Positions 35,411 through 46,083 are shown, counted from the stretch's first letter. The stretch: 64,000 bases of DNA from Aestuariivivens sediminicola (GCF_022662015.1 NZ_JAKMCM010000007.1:62001-126000); one strand, 5' to 3'. Notes: generated by a model from the letters alone, not told the origin. Numbers and translations are program-made.

Positions 35411-36220
35411 CTATTGTAAGCTAATATGAGCTACAGAGTTATCTAATGTTGCTATTGTGTTGCCACCCTTGGGTTCAACCGTAATGTTCAGGGCCAGTGC
35501 GTTTTCAGTATATGGAATTGCACGCAGTTGCCGGTCTTCTTCAGTTAAGATCCCCAGGCTTACCATTTTACCTTGTAACTCTGCCCATATTTGATAGCAT
35601 TGTTCTTCTGGTAGTTCTGGCAGTGAAACCACATCAATCATGGACGTTTTTTTTCTTGGATTGATGTATGCAACGGTTTTTAATTCTTTTGCCCGACTAT
35701 TCCCTTGAATAATATATTTGTATGTTTCGGGATCATTAAGTTTAATAAATTGCTGCATTACGGCATCCAATTTTCTGTTGTTCTTTTCAATGTCACTTCT
35801 TAAATCGAAAATTTCATCAACAACAACCTGATTTTCATCATTCAATCGCTTATTGTAATCACTGAGTTTTTGATTTTGAGTGTAGAACATAAAAGTCGAT
35901 CCTGCAAATATGATTGATGCAACACAGGCTGCTACCCCAATTTTATACCATGATTTGTATTTTTGGAATGTGCTCAAATTGATGACCGGTTTGTCATCGA
36001 GTTCTTCAAATACCGAATTCAAAATTTCTTTTGGTGCTTCTACGGCATTGCTCTTTGCAACAACCTCTAGATTAAATTGTAATGTGTTATAGGCATTCTG
36101 TACTTCTGGGTATTTTGAGATAAAGGCCTCAACCTGAAGAGTTTCACTGGCATTAGTTGTGCCAATTAGGTATTTTTCTAATAGCCCAGAATCTAAAAAA
36201 GTAGTTATTTTCTCATCCAT
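35411..36220 (-). CDS. Anti-sigma factor, RskA-like
   Basis: The 269-aa protein has a cytoplasmic N-terminal anti-sigma domain (about residues 8-75, 'GLLEKYLIGTTNASETLQVE'), a membrane helix (about 92-112, VAACVASIIFAGSTFMFY), a coiled-coil segment (about 115-160), and a periplasmic RskA-type domain with 'LPELPEEQCYQIWAELQGKM' and 'LALNITVEPKGG'. It should bind and hold the sigma factor encoded 7 bp upstream until a periplasmic signal triggers its proteolysis. No zinc-binding HxxxCxxC motif is present in the anti-sigma domain. Confidence 0.88.
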   Translation of the reverse strand: MDEKITTFLDSGLLEKYLIGTTNASETLQVEAFISKYPEVQNAYNTLQFNLEVVAKSNAVEAPKEILNSVFEELDDKPVINLSTFQKYKSWYKIGVAACVASIIFAGSTFMFYTQNQKLSDYNKRLNDENQVVVDEIFDLRSDIEKNNRKLDAVMQQFIKLNDPETYKYIIQGNSRAKELKTVAYINPRKKTSMIDVVSLPELPEEQCYQIWAELQGKMVSLGILTEEDRQLRAIPYTENALALNITVEPKGGNTIATLDNSVAHISLQ

Positions 36221-36227
36221 GACTTAT

Positions 36228-36761
36228 TTAATTTGGATCGTAAATTTTTTTCAATTCACGTAATCCGATTTTTAATCTTGATTTTATCGTACCCAGTGGA
36301 ATATTTAATTCATCACTGGCCTCTTGTTGCGTCATGCCCTCAAAAAAGAGTGCATTAATTACAATTTGATACTTTTCGTCTAAAGTTTTCAAATGTTTCT
36401 TAATATCCAATACATCTTGGTTGAGTGCGTTGGATGTGATTTTATATACGGAAGATAACTCGATTTGGACTTCCTTGTCCTTTTTATTTTTAAGGGATCT
36501 GACCTTATCTATAGCTGTATTATAGGCAATTCGATAAAGCCAGGTAAATAATTTTGCCTTGGAAGCATCATACTTTTTTGAAAATCGCCATATTTTTACA
36601 AAGCTTTCTTGAAGCACATCCTGGGCAATTTCATCATCTGATATTATTTTTTTTATTACCCCATAGAGGGCATCAGCATAATTCTCGTACAATAAATTTA
36701 GAGCGCGTTTATCACCCTTTTTCAATAATTCGACTATTTCCTTTTCTAATGTTGAAATCAA
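36228..36761 (-). CDS. ECF-type sigma factor (SigK-like), paired with an RskA-like anti-sigma factor
   Basis: The 177-aa protein has region 2 ('LNLLYENYADALYGVIKKII', 'DEIAQDVLQESFVKIWRF', 'LFTWLYRIAYNTAIDKVRSL') and region 4 ('DEKYQIVINALFFEGMTQQE', 'NIPLGTIKSRLKIGLRELKK'). The 'GTIKSRLK' recognition helix is typical. It is co-transcribed with the anti-sigma gene. Such pairs normally activate their own promoter, but I cannot see an operator or promoter repeat with certainty in the 69 bp upstream. Confidence 0.9.
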   Translation of the reverse strand: MISTLEKEIVELLKKGDKRALNLLYENYADALYGVIKKIISDDEIAQDVLQESFVKIWRFSKKYDASKAKLFTWLYRIAYNTAIDKVRSLKNKKDKEVQIELSSVYKITSNALNQDVLDIKKHLKTLDEKYQIVINALFFEGMTQQEASDELNIPLGTIKSRLKIGLRELKKIYDPN

Positions 36762-36830
36762 TATCAGTCTGTTTTAAGAATTGAATTTTTCGTGTATCTT
36801 GACTCAAATGTAGAAATTTCTTTCCACAAC

Positions 36831-37844
36831 TTATAGAATATTTACTTCCGCCTCTAGTGAAATACCATAAAGTCTTTTTATGGTCTTTTGGATTAACTTT
36901 GAAAGTCTGAATAGATCTTCGCCTTTTGCCCCTCCATAATTTACCAGGACCAATGCTTGATTTTTGTGTACACCATAACTACCGAAGTGTTTACCCTTAA
37001 ATCCAGCTTGCTCTATGAGCCATCCCGCAGGAATTTTAACTTGGTCATCGGAAAGAGGGTAATGAGGCATGTCTTTAAACGCTCTTAACAAGCGTTCACA
37101 ATGGGTTTTCGTTATCACCGGATTTTTAAAAAAACTACCGCTGTTACCGATATCCCTGGGATCAGGTAATTTACTCTTACGAATAGCAATAACTGCATTT
37201 GAAACTGCCGAAATAGAAGGTTCTTTGATGTCCATTTTATCTAAACGTGAGGCAATCGCTCCGTAATCGGTGTGAAGTTCATGATGTTTTTTACTTAATC
37301 TGAACGTGACACTCGTAATGATGTATTTGCCTTTGGCGTGGGTTTTAAAGATGGAGCTTCTGTAGCCAAAATTACAATCGTCTCTATCAAACGATTTGAG
37401 TGTATTCGTTTCTATGGACAGGGCATCACAGGAAACAAAGACATCTTTGAGTTCTACACCATAAGCCCCAATGTTTTGAATAGGTGCTGCACCCACCTTA
37501 CCGGGTATTAAAGAGAGATTTTCCACACCGCCAAACCCCCGTTCAAGGCACCATAAGACGAAATCATGCCAATTTTCACCAGCATTAGCACATACCAGTA
37601 CATGATTATCACCTTCAGATATTGTTTTGATTCCTTTAAGATTGATATGAATAATCAGTGCATCTTGATCTTTGGTAAGTAATAAATTACTCCCTCCTCC
37701 CAAAATGAGCTTGTTAGGGTATTCCTTTAAGTTTAAAATGTCTTTTAAATCATTAACGCTGGATGCTGAAACAAAATGTTTTGCTTTAACATCAATTCCA
37801 AAAGTGTTATACGGTTTAAGCGATATGTTTTGATGAATCTGCAC
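36831..37844 (-). CDS. murB: UDP-N-acetylenolpyruvoylglucosamine reductase
   Basis: The 337-aa FAD enzyme makes UDP-N-acetylmuramic acid for peptidoglycan. FAD-binding motifs 'LILGGGSNLLLT' and 'SLIPGKVGAAPIQNIGAYGVE' are present, with 'FGYRSSIFK' and the proton-donor serine in 'DIGNSGSFFKNP'. The layout is the E. coli-like type I form. Its start overlaps the stop of the aminotransferase gene by one base, indicating translational coupling. Confidence 0.96.
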   Translation of the reverse strand: MQIHQNISLKPYNTFGIDVKAKHFVSASSVNDLKDILNLKEYPNKLILGGGSNLLLTKDQDALIIHINLKGIKTISEGDNHVLVCANAGENWHDFVLWCLERGFGGVENLSLIPGKVGAAPIQNIGAYGVELKDVFVSCDALSIETNTLKSFDRDDCNFGYRSSIFKTHAKGKYIITSVTFRLSKKHHELHTDYGAIASRLDKMDIKEPSISAVSNAVIAIRKSKLPDPRDIGNSGSFFKNPVITKTHCERLLRAFKDMPHYPLSDDQVKIPAGWLIEQAGFKGKHFGSYGVHKNQALVLVNYGGAKGEDLFRLSKLIQKTIKRLYGISLEAEVNIL

Positions 37845-39034
37845 TAATATTTATAAGTTTTTAAAGCCTCCTTTAAGATATTTACAGCCTTTTTTAAACT
37901 TTTTTTATTAAGTACGTACGCTATGCGGATTTGGTTTAATCCCACATTTGGTGATGAATAGAATCCTGCTGCCGGAGCGACCATAACAGTTTCCCCATTT
38001 AAATCAAAATGTTCTAACAACCATTGCGCAAAATGGTCGGCATTCTTGACAGGAAGTTCTGCAACACAATAAAAGGCCCCTTTAGGCTTGGCAACTTTTA
38101 CACCTTTGATGCTTTCTAATTCCTGAATCAATGTATTGCGACGATCGACATACTCTTCAATCACTTCATCAAAATAACTTTGAGGTGTGTCCAACGCCGC
38201 TTCACTTGCAATTTGCGCAAATGTAGGCGGGCTTAAACGAGCTTGGGCAAATTTTAATGCCGTTTGAATGACCTTCTTATTTCTTGAAACGAGGCATCCT
38301 ACACGAGCCCCGCACATACTGTAGCGCTTGGATACCGAATCAATCATGATAGCGTGCTCATGTAATGCTTCTTCCTGCATTATCGAGTGATGTACGTGAC
38401 CATCATAGACAAATTCACGATAAACCTCATCGGCCAATAGAAATAAATCGTGTTTTATAACGAGGGCTGCTAACTTTTCAAGTTCTTCTTTAGAGTAAAG
38501 ATAACCTGTCGGGTTTCCAGGATTACAGATAAGTATGGCCTTGGTTTTTGGAGTTATTAACTTTTCAAATTCCTCAATCGGTGGAAGTGCAAAATTAGTT
38601 TCGATTTTTGAAATAACAGGCACGATCTTTACGCCTGATGCCGTTGAAAACCCATTGTAATTGGCATAAAATGGTTCCGGTATGATAATTTCATCATCAG
38701 CGTCCATAATTGAGCCGAAAGCAAATAACAAAGCTTCACTTCCTCCCGTAGTTACAAGGATATCGTCAGGACTTACAGAAATAGCCTTCCCTTTGTAATA
38801 ATTAGCCAATTTCATTCGGTACGCCTCAGAACCCTCTGAACGTGAATAAGCCAGTATTTCAAGCGAATGCCTTTTAACTGCTTCCAAAGCAACTTGAGGT
38901 GTTTTAATGTCAGGTTGTCCAATGTTCAAATGATATATCGTTTTCCCCTTTTTAATTGCTTTTTCTGCATATGGTACAAGCTTCCTTATAGGAGATTCAG
39001 GCATTGCAAGACCTTTCGATGATATTTTTGGCAT
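37844..39034 (-). CDS. PLP-dependent aminotransferase, class I (aspartate aminotransferase-like)
   Basis: The 396-aa fold-type I enzyme carries the PLP lysine in 'IDSVSKRYSMCGARVGCLVS', the aromatic/Asn/Asp/Tyr ligands in 'ICNPGNPTGYLYS' and 'LLADEVYREFVYDG', and the C-terminal substrate Arg in 'NQIRIAYVLN'. It is closest in style to bacterial aspartate/aromatic aminotransferases. The amino-acid substrate cannot be fixed from sequence. It is followed by murB with a 1-bp overlap, a pairing without an obvious metabolic reason. Confidence 0.88.
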   Translation of the reverse strand: MPKISSKGLAMPESPIRKLVPYAEKAIKKGKTIYHLNIGQPDIKTPQVALEAVKRHSLEILAYSRSEGSEAYRMKLANYYKGKAISVSPDDILVTTGGSEALLFAFGSIMDADDEIIIPEPFYANYNGFSTASGVKIVPVISKIETNFALPPIEEFEKLITPKTKAILICNPGNPTGYLYSKEELEKLAALVIKHDLFLLADEVYREFVYDGHVHHSIMQEEALHEHAIMIDSVSKRYSMCGARVGCLVSRNKKVIQTALKFAQARLSPPTFAQIASEAALDTPQSYFDEVIEEYVDRRNTLIQELESIKGVKVAKPKGAFYCVAELPVKNADHFAQWLLEHFDLNGETVMVAPAAGFYSSPNVGLNQIRIAYVLNKKSLKKAVNILKEALKTYKY

Positions 39035-39160
39035 GCTTATAATTCTATTTAAAATGCAAATTTGGGAAAATTATCTTAAAGTTTTTTTAAAAAAAGGGGT
39101 TAAATGACCGGGCTATTTTAAAGATTCGTAAATTCATTGAGTAATTACTGTCTAATTTCT

Positions 39161-40504
39161 ATGCTAAGAGCCTTCGGTATCATTTTCGTTTTCTTTTTTC
39201 TAAGCCATTCGGTTTTTTCTCAGGGTAGGTTTACGGTACAAAATGGACAGAAATCAGATAAGATTAAATTCAAATTTATTAATAATCTAATCGTATTTCC
39301 CGTTAAAATAAATGGTGTGGAACTATCCTTTTTATTGGATACGGGGGTAAGTAAACCCATTATATTTAATATTTTAAATGTTTCGGACTCTTTAAGAATC
39401 AAGAATACCGAGAGTATATATTTGAGGGGATTAGGAGAAGGGGAATCTGTCGAGGCATTAAAATCATCAAATAATGTTTTTCAAATTGGTGATGCTATAA
39501 ATTTAAATCAGGATCTCTATGCGGTTTATGATTCCAATTTAAACTTCGCCCCGCGATTGGGAATACCCATTCACGGCATCATAGGATTTGATTTACTGAA
39601 GGACCTGGTTGTAGAGATTAATTATGCTCATAAATACATAAGACTCACCGAACCCCCTCAGTTCAAATATAAGGCATGTAAAAAATGTGATCGATTGAAT
39701 TTGGAGTTCTATAATAATAAACCCTATCTCAATGCTACAGTTACTATTGATCAAAAGGAAATACCTGTGAAATTATTGATCGATTCAGGGGGAAGTGATG
39801 CATTATGGTTATTTGAGGATGAATCTTTAGGCATAAGATCAGGTGAAAAATTTTTCAACGATTTTCTTGGACACGGTCTAAGCGGAAGTGTTTATGGGAA
39901 GCGATCCCGAGTTGATGCCTTTACTCTCAAGGGGTATACCTTGAAAAATGTAAACGTTGCCTTTCCGGATTCCTCATCCATTTCATATGCCCGACGAATT
40001 AAGGATAGAAATGGCAGTATTTCAGGCAATATTTTGAAACGGTTTAACGTCATAATTGATTATCGGAGAGCAATAGTCACCTTTAAAAAGAATGGTTATT
40101 TTAAGTCTAAATTCACCTATAATAAAAGTGGTATAGAGTTGGCTCATGATGGATTGAGATTGGTAAGGGAAAGGGATGCAAGTATAAACCCGGTAAATGG
40201 CTTGGAGCGAAATGAAAACACTAATGGAACACGAATAGTGTTGGATACACGATATAAATTGTCTTTAAAACCGGCATTTAGTATTGTTGAATTAAGAGCC
40301 GGATCTCCCGCAGAAAAGGCCGGACTCAAAATAGGCGACCAATTATTAGTAATTAATGGGAAACAGGCGTATCAATTGTCCTTACAGGATATCATGGAAA
40401 TGTTTTATGCTGATGCCGGAAAACGGATCAGAATGAGAATTGACAGGGATGGTGTGATCATGAACCTTTCTTTTATCCTGGAAAATGTTTTCGATAAGAA
40501 ATGA
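39161..40504 (+). CDS. Secreted retropepsin-like aspartyl protease with C-terminal PDZ domain
   Basis: I start at the ATG at 39161 (447 aa), where the signal peptide MLRAFGIIFVFFFLSHSVFS begins; an upstream TTG at 39137 is less likely. Two aspartic-protease-like halves are visible, with 'FLLDTGVSKP' (Asp60) and 'LLIDSGGSDALWLF' (Asp208). A PDZ domain follows near the C-terminus (about residues 365-440, 'VELRAGSPAEKAGLKIGDQL'). Having both aspartates in one chain suggests a complete active site. The substrate is unknown; it should act in the periplasm or outside. It is a single gene. Confidence 0.82.
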   Translation: MLRAFGIIFVFFFLSHSVFSQGRFTVQNGQKSDKIKFKFINNLIVFPVKINGVELSFLLDTGVSKPIIFNILNVSDSLRIKNTESIYLRGLGEGESVEALKSSNNVFQIGDAINLNQDLYAVYDSNLNFAPRLGIPIHGIIGFDLLKDLVVEINYAHKYIRLTEPPQFKYKACKKCDRLNLEFYNNKPYLNATVTIDQKEIPVKLLIDSGGSDALWLFEDESLGIRSGEKFFNDFLGHGLSGSVYGKRSRVDAFTLKGYTLKNVNVAFPDSSSISYARRIKDRNGSISGNILKRFNVIIDYRRAIVTFKKNGYFKSKFTYNKSGIELAHDGLRLVRERDASINPVNGLERNENTNGTRIVLDTRYKLSLKPAFSIVELRAGSPAEKAGLKIGDQLLVINGKQAYQLSLQDIMEMFYADAGKRIRMRIDRDGVIMNLSFILENVFDKK

Positions 40505-40565
40505 GATTAAAGTTCGAATTTAAGAATCAGACCACAAAAACGTCTTTGTAATTAGTATATGAAAT

Positions 40566-40601
40566 GATAAAAAAATCCCGGATAGCTAACTATCCGGGAT
40601 T
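40566..40601 (-). terminator. Intrinsic terminator of the DUF1573 gene
   Basis: AATCCCGGATAG/CTATCCGGGATT, a perfect 12-bp stem with a four-base loop, followed on the minus strand by TTTTTATC. Confidence 0.9.
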
Positions 40602-40625
40602 GCTGTTCTATTCAGATGTTTATAC

Positions 40626-41042
40626 TTATTGCTGTACTATACTTTTATCTTTTTTTTCCAAAACACTCTCTTTATTCGGATCTACCACGAGTCCTTTGAT
40701 CTTTAAGGCTACAGTAGGCGTTTCGGCGTTAGAGATAACGGTAATTGTTTTCCTGATCGGGTTAACTCTGTTGGTGTCATATTTCACTTCAATTTCACCT
40801 GTCTGGCCCGGTAAAATAGGGTCTTTCGGCTTTTTGGGAATTGTGCACCCACAGCTCGATTTTACCTGAGAAATAATTAAAGGTTCATCACCGGTATTCG
40901 TAAATTCGAAAACGCGAACGCCATCAGATCCTTTTTCAATAGTGCCATAATCAATAGTATCAGTTTTAAATTCAATTTTAGCCTGAGCATGCAATGATAA
41001 GCTCAGAAAACCAATACAAATGAGTGTAATTAATTGTTTCAT
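40626..41042 (-). CDS. Secreted DUF1573 protein
   Basis: The 138-aa protein has a signal peptide (cleavage after about SLHAQ) and one immunoglobulin-like DUF1573 domain with 'GSDGVRVFEFTNTGDEPLII', 'VKSSCGCTIPKKP' and 'GEIEVKYDTNRVNPIRKTI'. The 'SSCGCT' motif is diagnostic of this Bacteroidota family. Function is unknown; related ASH/Ig-like domains bind other proteins in the periplasm. It is a single gene divergent from valS. Confidence 0.88.
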   Translation of the reverse strand: MKQLITLICIGFLSLSLHAQAKIEFKTDTIDYGTIEKGSDGVRVFEFTNTGDEPLIISQVKSSCGCTIPKKPKDPILPGQTGEIEVKYDTNRVNPIRKTITVISNAETPTVALKIKGLVVDPNKESVLEKKDKSIVQQ

Positions 41043-41277
41043 TTTATTTATTTTTTCGTTAATTAATTCAAATTTTTAATTGCTCATTAAAAGCTTTTAT
41101 TTTCAATCAATCTGAGTCAAACATACTTACTTTTTCTTCAAACAACAAAATTATTAGATGTATTGCACAAGTATTAACATATTTTACGCACTTAACAGTA
41201 CATCCGAACTAAACTGAATAATAGAGGAACGATTAAATATTTTAATTATTCCGATTTCACAGCTTAAGAAATATAAG

Positions 41278-41285
41278 TACTTTTG
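41278..41285 (+). promoter_or_regulatory. -7 box of valS
   Basis: TACTTTTG matches TAnnTTTG and lies 31 bp before the ATG at 41316. It covers the TTG that could otherwise be taken as the valS start. A good TTG at -33 is not apparent. Confidence 0.5.
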
Positions 41286-41315
41286 CACATCAATCGTCAA
41301 AAATTATTCCAAAGT

Positions 41316-43943
41316 ATGCAGATCCCATCAAAATATGATGCAAAGGAAGTTGAAAAAAAATGGTATGACTACTGGTTAAAACAGGGTTATTTTCATTCCG
41401 TACCTGATGAAAGAGAGCCATATACCATAGTCATTCCACCGCCAAATGTAACGGGTGTCTTGCATATGGGGCATATGTTGAATAACACCTTACAGGATGT
41501 GTTAATACGTCGAGCACGTTTGAAGGGGTACAATGCCTGTTGGGTGCCAGGCACCGATCATGCATCTATCGCAACTGAGGCAAAGGTGGTTGAAAAGCTA
41601 AAAAGCGAGGGTATTGATAAGGCGAATATTTCAAGGGAAGATTTTTTAGACCATGCCTGGGAATGGACTCATAGGCACGGCGGTATTATACTAGAGCAAT
41701 TAAAAAAATTAGGTTGTTCTTGCGATTGGGAACGTACCAAGTTTACGATGGATGAAGATTTATCCGAGTCTGTTATCGATGTGTTTATTTACTTGTTCAA
41801 TAAAGGACTTATCTACCGTGGTTATAGGATGGTTAATTGGGATCCAAAGGCGCAGACCACACTTTCGGATGAAGAGGTTAATTATGTGGAAAGGTCGGAT
41901 AAGCTTTACTACGTAAAATATCAAATTGAAGGAGAAGGCCAGTTCGTAACTGTGGCTACTACGAGACCGGAAACCATATTGGGTGATACTGCTATTTGTG
42001 TTAATCCAGCTGATACACGATTTAAACATCTTAAAGGAAGGAAGGCGGTCGTACCGATTTGTAATCGCGTTGTACCCATAATTCAAGACGACTATGTTGA
42101 TATGGAGTTTGGTACAGGGTGTTTAAAAATTACTCCTGCTCATGATACGAACGATAAAGAAATAGGGGATAAACATAATTTAGAGGTAATCGATATTTTA
42201 AACGATGATGCCACACTAAACCATCATGGTCTGCAATTTGAAGGGATGGACAGGGAATTAGCTCGAGAACATGTGGCAAAAGAGTTAGATGCTCTGGGAC
42301 TTTTGGTGAAATCAGAAGATTATATTCACAAAGTTGGCACCAGTGAACGGACCAATGCCGTAATTGAGCCAAAAATATCGGCTCAGTGGTTTTTAAAGAT
42401 GGAAGATCTTGCTAAACCGGCCTTGGATAATGTAGTGGATGATACCATTGAATTCCATCCAAAAAAATTTAAAAACGCCTATAAAAACTGGATGACCAAT
42501 ATTCGGGATTGGAACATATCGCGACAATTATATTGGGGACATCAAATTCCTGCTTATTATTACGGTGAAGGAGTGAACGATTTTGTTGTGGCAAAATCTA
42601 TTGAAGAGGCTCTAATTCGTGCCAAAGAGGTGACGGGAAATAATGATTTATCGCAATCCGATTTAGTCCAGGAAACGGATGTGGTTGATACCTGGTTTTC
42701 ATCGTGGTTATGGCCGATCAGCGTATTTGATGGTATTCGAAATCCAGATAATGATGAAATTAAATACTATTATCCGACAAATGATCTGGTAACGGCACCG
42801 GAAATAATGTTTTTTTGGGTAGCTCGTATGATCATTGCAGGTTATGAATTCAGAGGTGAATTACCATTTAAAAATGTATACTATACGGGAATAGTCAGGG
42901 ATAAACAAGGGCGAAAAATGAGTAAGTCATTAGGTAACTCTCCCGACCCTATTGCACTCATGGATCAATATGGAGCGGATGGCGTTCGTGTTGGAATGTT
43001 AATGTGTTCTCCTGCCGGAAACGATTTGCCTTTTGATGAGTCCTTATGTCAACAAGGAAAAGCCTTTTCCAATAAAATCTGGAATGCATTCAGATTAATT
43101 AACGGATGGGAAATACAGGATACTGCGCAACCGGAGTATGCTAAAAATGGGATAATGTGGTTTGAAAATAAATTTCAGGAAACATTGTCGGTCATTGAAG
43201 ATCATTTTACTAAATACAGACTGAGTGATGCTTTAATGGAAACTTATAAATTAATTTGGAATGACTTCTGTTCCTGGTTGCTTGAAATAGTAAAGCCCGC
43301 TTATGGTCAGCCCATCGATCGAACATCGTATAATGCCATTATCAGGATTTTGGAAAATAACCTAAGAATTTTGCATCCTTTTATGCCCTTCCTTACAGAA
43401 GAAATATGGCAATGTATAACCCCGCGTTCATCGAAGGAAGCGTTAATCATCTCCAGGTGGCCGGAAAGTGATACTGTGGATCATCATGTTATTCAAGTTT
43501 TCGATTCTGTCATGGAAATTATTTCAGGGATTCGTACAATTCGGAAACAAAGAAATATCGCCTTTAAAGAGAAGATTTCACTTTCTGTAATTAACAATGA
43601 AAATTTAGGGGACTTTTATGATTCTGTGATTATAAAACTTTGTAACCTTGATGCGATTAATTATGTTTCGGAAGCTTTAGAGGGCGCTTTAAGTTTTAGA
43701 GTAAAGACTAATGAGTATTTCATTCCTATCTCAGATGCGGTCGATTTAGAAGAGGAAATTAAAAAGCTTAAAGAGGAACTTCACTATACGGAAGGTTTCC
43801 TAAAATCGGTTCAAAAAAAATTAGCCAATGAACGATTTGTGAATAATGCCCCTGAGAAAGTTATTGCACTAGAAAGGAAAAAAGAAGCGGATGCCCTTGC
43901 GAAGATAGAGACCCTTAAAGCGAGTTTGGAAAGCTTGCATTAG
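41316..43943 (+). CDS. valS: Valyl-tRNA synthetase
   Basis: The 875-aa class I synthetase charges tRNA-Val. The HIGH-type motif is '[15 protein letters not shown]' and the KMSKS loop is '[14 protein letters not shown]'. The editing domain shows '[17 protein letters not shown]', and a C-terminal coiled coil ('[19 protein letters not shown]') ends the protein. I use the ATG at 41316 because the reading frame upstream begins with a TTG inside a predicted promoter box. Its 3' end overlaps the convergent DUF2721 gene by 4 bp. Confidence 0.97.
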   Translation: MQIPSKYDAKEVEKKWYDYWLKQGYFHSVPDEREPYTIVIPPPNVTGVLHMGHMLNNTLQDVLIRRARLKGYNACWVPGTDHASIATEAKVVEKLKSEGIDKANISREDFLDHAWEWTHRHGGIILEQLKKLGCSCDWERTKFTMDEDLSESVIDVFIYLFNKGLIYRGYRMVNWDPKAQTTLSDEEVNYVERSDKLYYVKYQIEGEGQFVTVATTRPETILGDTAICVNPADTRFKHLKGRKAVVPICNRVVPIIQDDYVDMEFGTGCLKITPAHDTNDKEIGDKHNLEVIDILNDDATLNHHGLQFEGMDRELAREHVAKELDALGLLVKSEDYIHKVGTSERTNAVIEPKISAQWFLKMEDLAKPALDNVVDDTIEFHPKKFKNAYKNWMTNIRDWNISRQLYWGHQIPAYYYGEGVNDFVVAKSIEEALIRAKEVTGNNDLSQSDLVQETDVVDTWFSSWLWPISVFDGIRNPDNDEIKYYYPTNDLVTAPEIMFFWVARMIIAGYEFRGELPFKNVYYTGIVRDKQGRKMSKSLGNSPDPIALMDQYGADGVRVGMLMCSPAGNDLPFDESLCQQGKAFSNKIWNAFRLINGWEIQDTAQPEYAKNGIMWFENKFQETLSVIEDHFTKYRLSDALMETYKLIWNDFCSWLLEIVKPAYGQPIDRTSYNAIIRILENNLRILHPFMPFLTEEIWQCITPRSSKEALIISRWPESDTVDHHVIQVFDSVMEIISGIRTIRKQRNIAFKEKISLSVINNENLGDFYDSVIIKLCNLDAINYVSEALEGALSFRVKTNEYFIPISDAVDLEEEIKKLKEELHYTEGFLKSVQKKLANERFVNNAPEKVIALERKKEADALAKIETLKASLESLH

Positions 43944-44335
43944 GAGTTTTCGATATCACTGATATGATGTTCTAGTGCTTTTACAGAAATTTGAATTTCA
44001 ATGATCAAAAGAACCAGGGAAAATATCAATAAAATTAAAGCTACACCGAAAATCCAAACAGCAATAGTGTGTTGCTTTATATAAATTAAGAACATCGTTA
44101 AAACACAAAGTAGTAAACTGGTTATCCCAAATATTTGCATGGATCGGGTTAAGTATAACCTCCTTTTAATATTTTCTATTTGTGCTATTATAATGGAATC
44201 TTTCTGTTGAATGTATTTATCATGCAGACTTCTAATTACCGAAGCATAAGCCAAAAATCTATTCGTATAGGCTAACATTATTAATGATATTGCTGAGAAG
44301 AGCAAGGCCGGCGTAGTTAAGGTCAATTGTTCCAT
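43940..44335 (-). CDS. DUF2721 membrane protein
   Basis: The 131-aa protein has three predicted membrane helices (about residues 8-28, 68-87, 92-113) with a charged loop '[20 protein letters not shown]' between the first two. The layout '[20 protein letters not shown]' followed by this loop resembles DUF2721 proteins, which are widespread and uncharacterised. It is a single gene and probably depends on a promoter inside the 88 bp shared with the divergent DUF2851 gene. Confidence 0.78.
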   Translation of the reverse strand: MEQLTLTTPALLFSAISLIMLAYTNRFLAYASVIRSLHDKYIQQKDSIIIAQIENIKRRLYLTRSMQIFGITSLLLCVLTMFLIYIKQHTIAVWIFGVALILLIFSLVLLIIEIQISVKALEHHISDIENS

Positions 44336-44423
44336 GCATAAAGTTTGTTCAAATTTATGGATATTACTTCAAATAGGAGATTTTGAACTTGTTCTTTTTA
44401 AATGCGGGCTTTAACTTTCCATA

Positions 44424-45692
44424 ATGAAAGAGGATCTTCTACATTATGTTTGGAAATATAAAAAAATCAATTTCACCAAGTTAAGAACCGTTACAGGAGA
44501 ACCGATCAAGGTGAAATCTGTCGGCCAGCATAATCATGACTCCGGGCCTGATTTTTTTAATGCTATGATAGAAATAGGAGACCAGCTTTGGGCGGGTAAT
44601 GTGGAAATGCATGTGAAGTCTTCCGATTGGTATTTACATAATCATGAGCTTAACAAAAACTATGATAATGTTATTTTACATGTTGTCTGGGAACACGACA
44701 CCGAAATTTTAAGGGATAACAATAGTGCTATAGCCACACTGGAACTTAAACATTATATCTCGGATAGTGTTTTAAGGAATTACAAAAAGTTAATTATGAA
44801 TCAGGTACTGTGGATTAACTGTGAAGGCGATTTTTCTGAAATCGAGTCATTTGTAATTTACAATTGGTTGGATCGCCTTTATTTTGAGCGATTGGAATGC
44901 AAATCAAAAACCATTACTTCAATGCTTCAGGCCTCGAAATACGATTGGGAAGAGGTTTTGTTTAAGATGCTAACTAAAAATTTTGGTTTAAAGGTAAATA
45001 GCGAAGCATTTTTAAGTTTAGCGAATGCCACTCCCTTTTCTATTGTACGGAAGGTACAATCCAATCGCCAAATGTTGGAAGCTTTATTTTTTGGACAAGC
45101 CGGGCTGCTTCAACAACCTGTTGAAAACAGATACTATGAAAATTTACGTGTTGATTATACTTTTCTCAGCCAAAAATATAATTTGGACAATTCAAATATA
45201 GAAGCTGTACAATTTTTTCGATTACGGCCTGCAAATTTTCCAACCATTAGGTTGTCGCAATTGTCAAGTTTATACTTTCAAAATCAGAATTTATTTTCAC
45301 AGATAATAGAGCGGGATACCTTGGATTCCTTTTACCAACTATTTAAAGTCTCAACATCATCCTTTTGGGAAAACCATTACACGTTCTCCAGGGAATCTAA
45401 ACCCTTAAAAAAAAGTATTTCTAAATCATTTATAAATTCACTGCTTATAAATACGATCATACCTCTAAAGTTTTGTTTTACACGGCATAGAGGAGAGACA
45501 GCATCTATTGATGATTTAGCATTGATTTCAGAAATAAAACCTGAAAACAATACTATTATTGATAAATTTAATAGGTTACGGCCGCTAACGAATTCAGCAT
45601 TGCATTCCCAGGCTTTAATTCAGTTAAAGTCCGAATATTGTGATAAAAACAAATGTTTACATTGCGCAATTGGTAGCACCCTTTTGAATTGA
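44424..45692 (+). CDS. DUF2851 family protein
   Basis: The 422-aa cytosolic protein matches DUF2851, a Bacteroidota-typical family. Hallmarks are 'DLLHYVWKYKKINFTKLRT', 'VGQHNHDSGPDFFNAMIEIG', 'GNVEMHVKSSDWYLHNHE', 'YDNVILHVVWEHD' and the C-terminal cluster 'CDKNKCLHCAIG' with three cysteines. The N-terminal 'GPDF..A.I.I......GNVEiH...SDW..H' resembles a PD-(D/E)xK nuclease-like core, which is inference. No function is established to my knowledge. Confidence 0.85.
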   Translation: MKEDLLHYVWKYKKINFTKLRTVTGEPIKVKSVGQHNHDSGPDFFNAMIEIGDQLWAGNVEMHVKSSDWYLHNHELNKNYDNVILHVVWEHDTEILRDNNSAIATLELKHYISDSVLRNYKKLIMNQVLWINCEGDFSEIESFVIYNWLDRLYFERLECKSKTITSMLQASKYDWEEVLFKMLTKNFGLKVNSEAFLSLANATPFSIVRKVQSNRQMLEALFFGQAGLLQQPVENRYYENLRVDYTFLSQKYNLDNSNIEAVQFFRLRPANFPTIRLSQLSSLYFQNQNLFSQIIERDTLDSFYQLFKVSTSSFWENHYTFSRESKPLKKSISKSFINSLLINTIIPLKFCFTRHRGETASIDDLALISEIKPENNTIIDKFNRLRPLTNSALHSQALIQLKSEYCDKNKCLHCAIGSTLLN

Positions 45693-45855
45693 TTAGCAAA
45701 AATCCTCAAATGTCAATTTCAATTATTACTGTTAAAAAAAACACCTTTCACCATATCGAATAATATTCTTATGAACAAATAATTCAATTTTAAATAGAGA
45801 GTAAGTTCTTGCTCCAGAAACTTTTAAACTAAAGAAGTAAGTATTAAATTGCGGC

Positions 45856-46080
45856 ATGAATATTTATAAACCATTACTCTTTTTTCAAAAACATGGATAT
45901 TATGTCTGTCAGCGCATAGCAGATCGCCTGGGTATCCGGGCTAAAGTGGTTCGAACTTCTTTCATGTATCTCACTTTTGTTACTTTAGGATTTGGTTTTG
46001 CCTTATATTTATTTTTAGCATTTTGGATGCGAATTAAAGATTTAATTTATACCAAGCGTTCATCAGTATTCGACTTATAG
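45856..46080 (+). CDS. PspC-domain small membrane protein
   Basis: The 74-aa protein carries a minimal PspC-like domain: a basic first half ('VCQRIADRLGIRAKVVRTSF') and one membrane helix (about residues 42-60). PspC proteins sense or transmit envelope stress in other bacteria, usually as longer proteins; this one has only the core. It is 3 bp before the K+ channel gene and probably in one operon with it. Confidence 0.75.
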   Translation: MNIYKPLLFFQKHGYYVCQRIADRLGIRAKVVRTSFMYLTFVTLGFGFALYLFLAFWMRIKDLIYTKRSSVFDL

Positions 46081-46083
46081 TTT

